Assembly (NCBI RefSeq): GCF_937873615.1
Contig: NZ_CALMYP010000001.1
Location: 1-64,000, forward strand
Length of the DNA stretch: 64,000 nucleotides
Source: an uncultured Paracoccus sp.
GTDB lineage: Bacteria; Pseudomonadota; Alphaproteobacteria; Rhodobacterales; Rhodobacteraceae
Direction: 5' to 3'
How positions within the stretch are numbered: position 1 is the stretch's first letter; every line of letters starts with the position of its first letter. The translations under genes and the position numbers were made by a program. The notes beneath the pieces are model-generated. The model made no database searches, was not told the DNA's origin, and was given only the letters and a program-made list of their open reading frames with translations. Positions 1-7,407 of the stretch are shown in pieces.

Positions 1-28
1 GTTTGAAAGGAACCGGCGTCTCCGTCAA

Positions 29-274
29 ATGTGCGAAAGAATTTGTACGTTATCCATCATCGACGGCTATCCCTTCTCCATCGAAATATACCGCGCCGAA
101 ACGGATCAGAACTGGATGCTTGAGGTCGTCGACCAGGATGGCACCAGTCATGTCTGGGACGACCAATTCTCTTCCGACAAGGATGCCAGAAATGCCGCCA
201 TTCAGGCCATCGAGGAAGAAGGCGCCATCGCCTTCATGCGCGGTGACAATGTCATCCAGTTCCCCGAACGGTGA
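29..274 (+). CDS. Small hypothetical protein
   Basis: An open frame of 81 codons rich in acidic residues, with no signal peptide or membrane segment. The composition and the clean stop look like a real small soluble protein, but I do not recognise the family. The frame stays open upstream to the window edge, so the true start may lie outside. The ATG used here has no well-spaced ribosome binding site. It is followed by a gene-free stretch before the methyltransferase cassette and need not belong to it. Confidence 0.5.
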   Translation: MCERICTLSIIDGYPFSIEIYRAETDQNWMLEVVDQDGTSHVWDDQFSSDKDARNAAIQAIEEEGAIAFMRGDNVIQFPER

Positions 275-608
275 TGCGCGACGCTGATAGCGCCACAAGA
301 CGCATGAACGGCCCGAAGCGGACTCTCGGCCACCTCAGAGCCAGCGTCGGCTTCACGCCCGTCCAAGCCGTTTCGGTATCGACATGCGTCCGATACTTGC
401 CCTACGTTCAGATGACCGATCTGGGCCGGTTCGCTGACCAGTCAGGTTGTGCCGGTGCCGATTGAGTGCTCCTTTCAATGAGGCTTCCGAAATGTGCTGA
501 CGTTGGAGTACTCCGCCAAACTACCGATCGGACGAGACGCCCAAGAACGTCGAGGGAGCATTGCTCACATCGCTTCGTGTGTTGCGACACATCAAAACAT
601 GTGCCACT
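275..608. other. Gene-free stretch
   Basis: About 330 bases between the small hypothetical gene and the Xre-type gene. Short frames on both strands have implausible composition and no start signals. I see no RNA gene or repeat apart from the operator-like words at its right end. Confidence 0.5.
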
Positions 609-626
609 CTACGTCAAACACTACGT
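609..626 (+). promoter_or_regulatory. Operator-like CTACGT direct repeat
   Basis: The hexamer CTACGT occurs twice, starting at 609 and 621, just ahead of the GTG start of the Xre-type gene at 643. Short repeats directly upstream of a small HTH gene fit an autoregulatory site, as for controller proteins of restriction-modification systems. It is not a recognised C-box. The role is inferred from position. Confidence 0.35.
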
Positions 627-642
627 AGGATGAAATATTGAG

Positions 643-930
643 GTGCCGTACGCTGAATTCCTTGCCGAGCTTGAGCGCGCGGCTCTCAGTGTGCGCGGCT
701 TTGCTGACCTCATCGGTATGAACCCCAATTCGATCACTAACTATGCCGGTCGGGGAGAGGTGCCCCAGCACATCGCACTTGTTGCCGTCCTCGTCGCTGA
801 AATGGCAACGAGCGGAGGCGACTATCGCACCGCGATTGCAAAAGTTGCGCCAACGAAGAAGCCGCGCGGAGGGACCCGGCGCGGCCATTTCGGCGGCGAC
901 CGTCAGGCAAGTCTGGATCTGCTGCCGTGA
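643..930 (+). CDS. Xre-like helix-turn-helix regulator
   Basis: A 95-residue protein. Residues 5-45 read as a helix-turn-helix (FADLIGMNPNSITNYAGRGEVP), matching the Xre/phage-repressor layout of a short helix, a turn and a recognition helix. The C-terminal third is basic (KKPRGGTRRGH). The start is GTG, with repeats just upstream that could be its operator. It lies 27 bases before the methyltransferase on the same strand, so it probably controls that operon. An adaptor role other than repression cannot be excluded. Confidence 0.75.
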   Translation: MPYAEFLAELERAALSVRGFADLIGMNPNSITNYAGRGEVPQHIALVAVLVAEMATSGGDYRTAIAKVAPTKKPRGGTRRGHFGGDRQASLDLLP

Positions 931-957
931 GCTCGTCGATGCCACTAGGACCGGATC

Positions 958-3900
958 ATGACTGATTGGCTGACCCGGCTCGAACCGTTCGGCGCCGATC
1001 GGCAAGCACTGCGCTTGCTTGATGCCGACTGCCCAGAACTGCTGCCCTATGCGACGCTGACAAACGCGCGGCGCGACAGCAATTCGATCCTCGGGGTCGT
1101 TGGCGCCGTCTATGAATGGCAGGATGCACCACTGATCTTTCTGGTGGATGCCGACCAAATCGAGGGCGTCACTCAAATCCACCAACTCCGTCGCCTTCTC
1201 GCGATGCGCGGCGATGCGCCCTATCTCGGCATCGCTGCACCTGGTCGACTGGACGTTTATGCTATCGCGCTTGATCACAATACACCCGCGCAGGCGCGTT
1301 TGGCCATCAATGCGTCCGGCGAGGCGCTCAAGGATCTGTTTCCGCATCTGGCCAATCGCCGTCCAAGTGCGACGCGTACTAGACAGAGCTGGATTTCCAA
1401 TGTGGTCCTCAACCTTCTGACTGAGGCGATTGATCGGCTGATCGATCTCGATCTCGACCACGGAGACGCGATCTCCCTTGTAGGACGGGCACTGTTTGCG
1501 CGATTCTTGGGCGATCGCGAGCTTTTGCCGGCGGATCTGGAATCACCCGAAGTCGCCGCCGCTCTGTTCGATAATGCGGACAATGCCTGCGCGACCAGCG
1601 CTTGGCTGGACAGAACTTTCAACGGCGATCTACTGCCGTTGTCGGAAAATATTTTCGAGATCCTACCTACGGATGCCTATCAGGTGCTCGGCAACATCAT
1701 GATGCGCGCACCCGGGGACCAGCTCTTTCTTGGTTGGGCAGAACGCTGGGATCGGCTCGACTTCGCTCACATCCCCGTCGGAGTGCTCAGCCAAGCCTAC
1801 GAGCTTTACCTGCGCAGCCATGCTCCGGAAAAGCAGCGCAAAGAGGGCGGCTTCTACACGCCGCGGCCGATCGCCGACCTGCTTGTCCGGGCATCATTTC
1901 GCGCGCTAGAGCGGGACGGCTCGAGCGCAGCCGCACGCGTCCTCGATCCTGCGGCAGGCGCCGGCGTATTCTTACTGACGGCCTTCCGCGAACTCGTCGC
2001 GGCACGATGGCGCGCCGACGGCAAGCGACCCGACACTCAGCGCTTGCGCCAGATCCTCTATGGCCAGATCACAGGCTTCGACATCAACGAGGAGGCATTG
2101 CGCTTCGCCGCACTCGCGCTTTACCTTGTCTCGATCGAACTAGATCCGCAGCCACAGCCAGTCGACAAACTTGGCTTCGATGATCTTCGAGGCAAGGTTC
2201 TCCACCTCGTCGCCAGCGAAGAGCGAGTGCTGGGCGCTGGCCTCGGCAGTCTCGGCCCCCTCGTCGGCGAAGCGCATCGGGGGCGGTACGACATGGTTGT
2301 CGGCAACCCTCCGTGGTCTACCGGCACCAAGCTGGCTGATTGGCGATTAGTGCTGGAGACGGTCTCGCGCATCGCCAGCGAACGACATGGCGCAAAGATT
2401 GCCCCACCGCTTCCCAACGAGGTGCTCGATCTTCCTTTCGTTTGGCGTGCGATGGAATGGGCAAAGCCGGGCGGCCAGATTGCGTTCGCTCTACACGCTC
2501 GCCTGCTTTTCCAACAGGGTGACGGTATGGTCGACGCGCGCCGGATGCTCTTCCAAGCGCTCGACATTACTTCAGTCATCAACGGTGTCGAACTGCGTCA
2601 AACCAAGGTTTGGCCAGAAATCTCGGCCCCATTCTGCATGCTCATCGCAACCAACCAAGTGCCGGAGACCGGCGCGGGATTCCGACTGATCAGTCCCCGC
2701 CTCGAAACGACGCTCAATGCCTCGGGAACGATGCGTGTCGACGCCCACTCAGCCGAGATCGTCGCGACCCAGCAGATGGTTGAGACGCCCGACATCCTCA
2801 AAATTCTGTTCCGCGGAACGAAGTCCGACCTAGGCTTGGTCCAGCGGATTCGCGGTAAGGAATTTCCAACGCTAGAGACATTCTGGCGCGATGCCGTCGG
2901 CATCTCGACACGCGGCCGCATGGTTGGCTCAGGACAGGGATATCAGCAGCTCCGGCGGAGCAGCCGCACGAGAAAAAACGGAGACGGGCTCCCGGGCGCC
3001 GATGCGGCCTATCTGCACGGTCTGCCTGACGTTACGGTCAATTCCCTTGATGACCTGCTCATCGATACAGAACGCCTTCAAACGTTTCGGCATTCGCGCA
3101 TTCACGACCCCCGAGATCCGCGCCTCTTCCAAGCGCCTCTCGTGATCGTTCACAAGTCTCCCCCTGCTGACCGGGGGCGTATCCGCGTCGGCGTAGCTGA
3201 CTGCCAAGTCGCCTATAATGAGAATTTCTATGGCTATTCGCCAAGTGGATTTGAGCGCGCCAGCGAACTTGCACGCTATATTGCACTCGTGCTCGGCAGC
3301 AAGTTTGCGCTGTGGTTCACGCTGATCACCAGCGGCGAATTCGGGTTCGAGCGAGAGGTGATCGAAAAGACTACCATCGACCGTATTCCGCTTCCCGACT
3401 TCCGTTGCCTCCAGCCTGCCGACTGGGAGAAAATCCTCCAGCTCTTTGAAGACGTGTGCAGATCCGCTTCAGCTTGGGAAGACGTGGATCGCTGGGTCGC
3501 AAGTCTCTATGGCCTAGGCGCCGGTGACTTGCAGATCATCACCGACACGCTGTCCTACAATTTGCCCTTCGCTGAGATCAAATTGGCCGCTCAGGCACGT
3601 CCGGATCCGAAGGCCGCCGAGGATTTCTGCTTAGTCCTTCAAAATGAACTGGCGCCTTGGGCGAAGCGGTTCGGCACATCGCTCAGCGTTCGTATGATCG
3701 CCAGTCGATCGACCTCACCGTGGATGGGTTTTCTACTACAGACGGGGGCAAATACCTCTGATGCAGGGGTCCAGCAGCATTGGGAGGCATTACTCTCGGT
3801 CGCCGACGCTACGGCAGCAACCGAGTTAATGGTGGAAGACGGGAGCGGCGCGCTCCTCATTGGGCGTCTCGCCCAAAGCCGGTATTGGAGCTATACTCAA

Positions 3901-3963
3901 GCGCGTCTCTTAGCCCAGCACATCATCTGGTCGCGCCTCGACATCTTAAAGAGGCGAGGTTGA
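958..3963 (+). CDS. Large N6-adenine DNA methyltransferase (Eco57I/type IIG-like)
   Basis: A 1001-residue protein that should transfer a methyl group from S-adenosylmethionine to adenine in DNA. A GGFYTPRPIADLLV segment precedes motif I, DPAAGAG, at about residue 330; motif IV is NPPW at about 450. The first 280 residues are an unassigned domain without an obvious nuclease motif. The C-terminal half (LGSKFALWFTLITSGEFG) resembles target-recognition regions of Eco57I-class enzymes. The downstream nuclease-like gene starts 2 bases after its stop, implying translational coupling. It may be the modification half of a restriction system or a BREX/DISARM-like methylase; no other genes of those systems are visible. 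Confidence 0.92.
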   Translation: MTDWLTRLEPFGADRQALRLLDADCPELLPYATLTNARRDSNSILGVVGAVYEWQDAPLIFLVDADQIEGVTQIHQLRRLLAMRGDAPYLGIAAPGRLDVYAIALDHNTPAQARLAINASGEALKDLFPHLANRRPSATRTRQSWISNVVLNLLTEAIDRLIDLDLDHGDAISLVGRALFARFLGDRELLPADLESPEVAAALFDNADNACATSAWLDRTFNGDLLPLSENIFEILPTDAYQVLGNIMMRAPGDQLFLGWAERWDRLDFAHIPVGVLSQAYELYLRSHAPEKQRKEGGFYTPRPIADLLVRASFRALERDGSSAAARVLDPAAGAGVFLLTAFRELVAARWRADGKRPDTQRLRQILYGQITGFDINEEALRFAALALYLVSIELDPQPQPVDKLGFDDLRGKVLHLVASEERVLGAGLGSLGPLVGEAHRGRYDMVVGNPPWSTGTKLADWRLVLETVSRIASERHGAKIAPPLPNEVLDLPFVWRAMEWAKPGGQIAFALHARLLFQQGDGMVDARRMLFQALDITSVINGVELRQTKVWPEISAPFCMLIATNQVPETGAGFRLISPRLETTLNASGTMRVDAHSAEIVATQQMVETPDILKILFRGTKSDLGLVQRIRGKEFPTLETFWRDAVGISTRGRMVGSGQGYQQLRRSSRTRKNGDGLPGADAAYLHGLPDVTVNSLDDLLIDTERLQTFRHSRIHDPRDPRLFQAPLVIVHKSPPADRGRIRVGVADCQVAYNENFYGYSPSGFERASELARYIALVLGSKFALWFTLITSGEFGFEREVIEKTTIDRIPLPDFRCLQPADWEKILQLFEDVCRSASAWEDVDRWVASLYGLGAGDLQIITDTLSYNLPFAEIKLAAQARPDPKAAEDFCLVLQNELAPWAKRFGTSLSVRMIASRSTSPWMGFLLQTGANTSDAGVQQHWEALLSVADATAATELMVEDGSGALLIGRLAQSRYWSYTQARLLAQHIIWSRLDILKRRG

Positions 3964-3965
3964 GG

Positions 3966-4682
3966 ATGAGTTCGTCGGCGCTTTTGCCTCGTCCGGACCA
4001 GATCGCGGAACTAACACGCGGTTTAGATTTGCCCTTGGCGGCGATCGAAGAGGTGTATCTGCAAATCATCACCGAAGGCGTGGTCAACGCATTCCAAGAC
4101 ATTCGCGCCAGCGCATTCACCTCCGTCACAACCGGCGACGAGGCCGAGGTCACCGCGCTTTTGGTGACCCGACTCAATCGCATGATCGAGGAGGATACGG
4201 TCTGGCGCCAACTCGTCACTTGCGTGGTAAGGGGCGCCGAGAGCCTGAGCTACAATGGCGAGCATTTGGAAAAGCGCCCTGACCTTTCGATCTTCTTGTC
4301 CGGGCGCGCGCTGCGCTTTCCGTTGATTGCCGAAGCGAAGATCATAGACACCACGCGTGGCGAGAATCTCTATTGCAGCCAAGGTCTCAGGCGCTTTCTC
4401 AATGGTCAATATGGCTGGGGTGGCCGCGAGGCTATCATGATTGCCTATGTGCGGGACGGGACCACGATCGCAGGTCGGCTACAACCCTATCTTGCACAAT
4501 CCGCTCAGACTGTGAGCTACGCCGTCAAAACCGCACCAATCGCGCTTGCGACCACCGTCTGCGACGCCGCCCGTTCAAGTCATGGCCGGTCTTTCCTTTA
4601 TTCGCATACGGCTCCGCCCGCCAACGCTCCGGGTACTGTCACTCTCTGGCATCTTTGGGTCAACGCATCACCGTCGCCATAA
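3966..4682 (+). CDS. PD-(D/E)XK nuclease-like partner of the methyltransferase
   Basis: A 238-residue protein starting at the ATG 2 bases after the methyltransferase stop. A longer in-frame reading from 3780 lies inside the methyltransferase gene and was rejected. It contains D106 (KRPDLSIFL), then about 17 residues later E123-x-K125 (LIAEAKI), preceded by an acidic helix: the layout of a PD-(D/E)XK nuclease core. I do not recognise the family. Next to a large adenine methyltransferase it is the natural candidate for the restriction endonuclease, though this is inferred from motif and context only. The late genes of prophage 1 converge on it from the right. Confidence 0.8.
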   Translation: MSSSALLPRPDQIAELTRGLDLPLAAIEEVYLQIITEGVVNAFQDIRASAFTSVTTGDEAEVTALLVTRLNRMIEEDTVWRQLVTCVVRGAESLSYNGEHLEKRPDLSIFLSGRALRFPLIAEAKIIDTTRGENLYCSQGLRRFLNGQYGWGGREAIMIAYVRDGTTIAGRLQPYLAQSAQTVSYAVKTAPIALATTVCDAARSSHGRSFLYSHTAPPANAPGTVTLWHLWVNASPSP

Positions 4683-4789
4683 CCAAGCCAGCAAACCAAA
4701 TATCTCGGGAAGGCAGCTACCAGTCGGACATCGGCCCCGAACCGGCCGTTCGTCCTTTTCGCAGCGAAAGGCAGCTCTCCGCCCAAGTT

Positions 4790-5056
4790 TCATCCTCTAC
4801 CGCCCAGTTCCGTCCCTTCACACGCCCGTGCCTGCCGCCGCAGCACATGGTAATCCGCCATCATCCCGGCGACGGCGGAATCCTCTGGCATCGCCTCCAA
4901 CTCTTCGGCCGCCCGTTTCTGCACTGCCGCCGGATAGTCCACCACCGGCGGGCAGGCGCCATGATCAGAACCTGCCGTCCCGCAGGCGCTCAGCAAGGTC
5001 ATCGCGATCACGGGGCCGATCCGCCCCGGCCTCCAGCATGTGACGAAGCGCATCAT
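4790..5056 (-). CDS. Probable o-spanin (Rz1-like lipoprotein)
   Basis: From the ATG at 5056 this gives an 88-residue product beginning with a basic stretch, a hydrophobic segment and the lipobox LLSAC, as expected for a lipoprotein. The rest is short and soluble. Its start lies inside the upstream i-spanin-like gene in another frame, the nested Rz/Rz1 arrangement of phage lysis cassettes. It would sit in the outer membrane and help disrupt it at lysis. Sequence identity to known Rz1 is not obvious; the call rests on lipobox, size and nesting. Confidence 0.65.
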   Translation of the reverse strand: MMRFVTCWRPGRIGPVIAMTLLSACGTAGSDHGACPPVVDYPAAVQKRAAEELEAMPEDSAVAGMMADYHVLRRQARACEGTELGGRG

Positions 5057-5204
5057 TGGTCCTTTCCGTGTTTTGCAGGCGCTCGGCCGCGCGACCGGCG
5101 GTTTCGCCGGTTCGCCTTGCGCCAAGGATGAAAAGAAGAATGGCCGCAATAAGGGCCAGCCAGGGCAACGCCCGCCGCCAGAGGGCGTTGAGGACGGCGA
5201 TCAT
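4965..5204 (-). CDS. Probable i-spanin (Rz-like)
   Basis: A 79-residue protein with one N-terminal transmembrane segment (about residues 12-28), then a charged coiled-coil-like periplasmic tail rich in Arg, Glu and Asp. This is the topology of an inner-membrane spanin. It overlaps the endolysin stop by 4 bases and contains the start of the lipoprotein gene in another frame. Confidence 0.7.
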   Translation of the reverse strand: MIAVLNALWRRALPWLALIAAILLFILGARRTGETAGRAAERLQNTERTNDALRHMLEAGADRPRDRDDLAERLRDGRF

Positions 5205-5869
5205 CGCCGCCCCCGCTTCCAGTCGTCGAGCCGGGCGTAGACGGTGACGGCGATGCCGGCCAGTGCCAGCGCGATGAAGGCCCAGCGGAAGGTATCGAGC
5301 CAGGGCAGCAGCGCCTGCACCGCGCCCTGCGTCTCGGCGATGCCGTCCTGCAGCACCTCGATCCCCGCTGCCCCGACCGTGGCGGCACCGGCTGTGCCGC
5401 CACCCTTCATGGTGCGGCTGTCCGCCAGGGACTCGCGCGCCGGAGGCCGGTCAACCGCAAAGCGCGAGGCCCGGTCCGGAAAGGGCTCGCCCCAGACCCG
5501 GGCCGGTCCGATATCGATATGGACGAAGTTCGACCGTGGATAGGTGCCGATGCCGGTAAATCCGGCCTCGCGCGCGGCGGCAATGAAACTTTCCGGATCG
5601 TGGTTCGCCATGGAGATATCGAAGGCGGCGCCGGAGAGGTGCTGCGATTTCTTCGCGCCACCGACGCGGGCATTGTGTTCGGGGCTGCGATAGGCGGAAT
5701 TGACGATCATTGGCCGGCCGAGGGCGCTGCGCAGTACCTGCAGCCGGTCGAGGGCTTCGGCGTTGACGAGCAGCTTGCCGGTGCCGCGGCAGGCGATCTC
5801 TGCCAGGGAAAAATCCGGCCAGCGCCATGCTTCGGCCGGGACATTGCGCCAGTGCTGATAGAAACTCAT
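5201..5869 (-). CDS. Phage endolysin, peptidase M15 family
   Basis: The start is taken at the ATG (MSFYQHW) preceded by GGAG. Residues 1-130 form an M15A-type peptidase domain: SAYRSPEHN, the zinc-binding SQHLSGAAFDIS and FVHIDIG supply the His and Asp ligands. These enzymes cleave peptide cross-links in murein. A Gly/Ala linker and one transmembrane segment near residues 195-215 follow, so it may be membrane-tethered before lysis. It lies directly upstream of the spanins. Confidence 0.9.
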   Translation of the reverse strand: MSFYQHWRNVPAEAWRWPDFSLAEIACRGTGKLLVNAEALDRLQVLRSALGRPMIVNSAYRSPEHNARVGGAKKSQHLSGAAFDISMANHDPESFIAAAREAGFTGIGTYPRSNFVHIDIGPARVWGEPFPDRASRFAVDRPPARESLADSRTMKGGGTAGAATVGAAGIEVLQDGIAETQGAVQALLPWLDTFRWAFIALALAGIAVTVYARLDDWKRGRR

Positions 5870-5944
5870 GTCGGTTCTCCATGTGGAAAAGCCGCCCCCG
5901 GGATTGGGGACGGCTGGTTGCATCTCAGTTGTCGAAGGCGGCGA

Positions 5945-6241
5945 TCAGCGCGGCGGCAGGCGCTCGCGGATGACTTGTGTGTCGGTATGGATCCGAGCGA
6001 GATCACGGTCGATGCGATCGAAGCGGCGGTCGGCCTCGCTGGCGAGATCGTCCTGCCGGGCGGCGAGCTGGTGGATCTCGGCGATAAGGCTAGCTATGGG
6101 ATCGGTGACCGGTGGTGACGCATCCCCTTGGTGTCGACGCAGACCCTTCATCACCGCGCCGATGGCGCCGATGATGGCCAAGGCCAACGCCGTCAGGCCG
6201 GCCCATGCGGGTTCATCGAGCCCGTTCAGAAAGTCCAGCAT
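5945..6241 (-). CDS. Small membrane protein with coiled coil, lysis region
   Basis: A 98-residue product from the ATG at 6241 (MLDFLNGLDEPAW). It has one transmembrane segment around residues 15-33, then a charged helix with heptad-like spacing (IASLIAEIHQLAARQDDLASEADRRFDRIDRDL). Its place between a multi-pass membrane protein and the endolysin suggests a lysis accessory or holin partner. It overlaps the stop of the next gene upstream by 29 bases. No specific family recognised. Confidence 0.7.
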   Translation of the reverse strand: MLDFLNGLDEPAWAGLTALALAIIGAIGAVMKGLRRHQGDASPPVTDPIASLIAEIHQLAARQDDLASEADRRFDRIDRDLARIHTDTQVIRERLPPR

Positions 6242-6650
6242 CGGCACCGGTCCTGTAGGCCGCGAGAAGATCGAAAATGCAGGCCACGGCACAGGTGCCG
6301 GCGCCGATGCCGAGGGCGGGTTGCTGACCGAGGCACCAGGGCAGTGCGAAGACCATCGCCAGAAAGGCGAAGATGCCGGCGCCCAGCACCGCGCCCACCA
6401 TGCGCAGGAGGGGCGAGCGCCGCCAGGCCCCGTTTATGGTGAGACCCACCATGCGCAGAAGGGCGATCCATGAGAGGGGCAGGGCCAGCGCCGCCTCGTT
6501 CAGACCGGCACTGACGAAGCCCGCAAAGCCCGGGTTCCCGGCCAGCGTATCGCCGGGCAGGGCAAGGGTGAGGGCAAAGGTCAGCAGCAGGGCCGAGGTC
6601 ATCCATTCCAGCGCGCGGCCCTGCTGCAGGAAAACGTCGGAAAACCTCAC
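6213..6650 (-). CDS. Holin-like multi-pass membrane protein
   Basis: A 145-residue protein with four likely transmembrane segments (about 15-32, 48-70, 80-100 and 112-133), short loops and a positively charged mid-loop. The size, hydrophobicity and place just before the endolysin fit a holin, but I cannot assign a holin class. It overlaps the preceding gene by 4 bases, so it is translationally coupled to the tail-associated gene upstream. Confidence 0.65.
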   Translation of the reverse strand: MRFSDVFLQQGRALEWMTSALLLTFALTLALPGDTLAGNPGFAGFVSAGLNEAALALPLSWIALLRMVGLTINGAWRRSPLLRMVGAVLGAGIFAFLAMVFALPWCLGQQPALGIGAGTCAVACIFDLLAAYRTGADAGLSERAR

Positions 6651-7390
6651 GAGGGCAGCCCCACGGTCAGGAGATGGATGGCAATGCGCACCGCGCCGCC
6701 GATGAAACTCCCGCCCCGCGCCGTCAGCCGGATCGGGGTGTCGGCATAGAAGGCCTGCGGGCCGATGACGCCGCGATTGGTGCTGCCGGCGGCGATGCCC
6801 AACGATCCGCCGAACTTCGATGCTTCGCTCGCGATGCCGCAGTCATAGGATGTGGCGCCGGTGATCGCTGTGACGGTGCTCGACGATACCCCCAGCACGA
6901 TGGCCCGATCCGGGATGGTCACCGTGCTGTCGCGGATCGCCCCGGACAGCCCGGTCAGAGTTTCCTCGATGACCGCCATGCCGGTGGTGGCGCCATTGCC
7001 GCCCTTCGCCACGGCAACCGCTGCCGATTGCGCGATGAGCCCCATGGCATCGACCATCGGCGCCCATGCGGCGCCGGTCCAGAGAATTGCCTGCGCCTCA
7101 TCCTCGACCCATGCCAGCCAGCCCGGCTGTGGCGAGAACCGCATCCACGCCCCGTCGAGCCAGCAGGCGACATTCCCGTCCCAGCCGGCCCAGAGGCCGG
7201 TCGCGCCTGCGGCGACGATGTAACGCGCACCTTCGGCCGGGCTGGCCGGCGGTGCGGCCAGCGTGCGGGTCGGTACCGAGAGCTGGACCATGGCATCCAG
7301 CATGCGCAGGGCCTCGTTATGGGTGACGTGTTTCTGGGCTTGTGCGGCCATCAGAAATGGCAGCGCCAGATGCGCCGTGGTCTCGGACAT
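6647..7390 (-). CDS. DUF2793 family phage protein
   Basis: A 247-residue protein starting at the ATG at 7390 with AGGAG upstream. The N-terminal 120 residues (LPFLMAAQAQKHVTHNEALRMLDAMVQLSV, then a Trp-rich stretch) match what I know of the DUF2793 domain, found downstream of GTA-type tail-tip genes. The C-terminal part is Gly/Ala/Thr-rich, like a fibre or spike end. It probably decorates the tail tip; a receptor-binding role is inferred from location. Confidence 0.82.
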   Translation of the reverse strand: MSETTAHLALPFLMAAQAQKHVTHNEALRMLDAMVQLSVPTRTLAAPPASPAEGARYIVAAGATGLWAGWDGNVACWLDGAWMRFSPQPGWLAWVEDEAQAILWTGAAWAPMVDAMGLIAQSAAVAVAKGGNGATTGMAVIEETLTGLSGAIRDSTVTIPDRAIVLGVSSSTVTAITGATSYDCGIASEASKFGGSLGIAAGSTNRGVIGPQAFYADTPIRLTARGGSFIGGAVRIAIHLLTVGLPS

Positions 7391-7407
7391 GGTTTTGCTC
7401 CTGCTGT

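Noticed and set aside
4754-4771. Hairpin CCTTTTCGC/GCGAAAGG after the spanin gene as a terminator
   Set aside because: The stem has a bulge and no T-run follows in the direction of transcription, so it was left out of the feature list.
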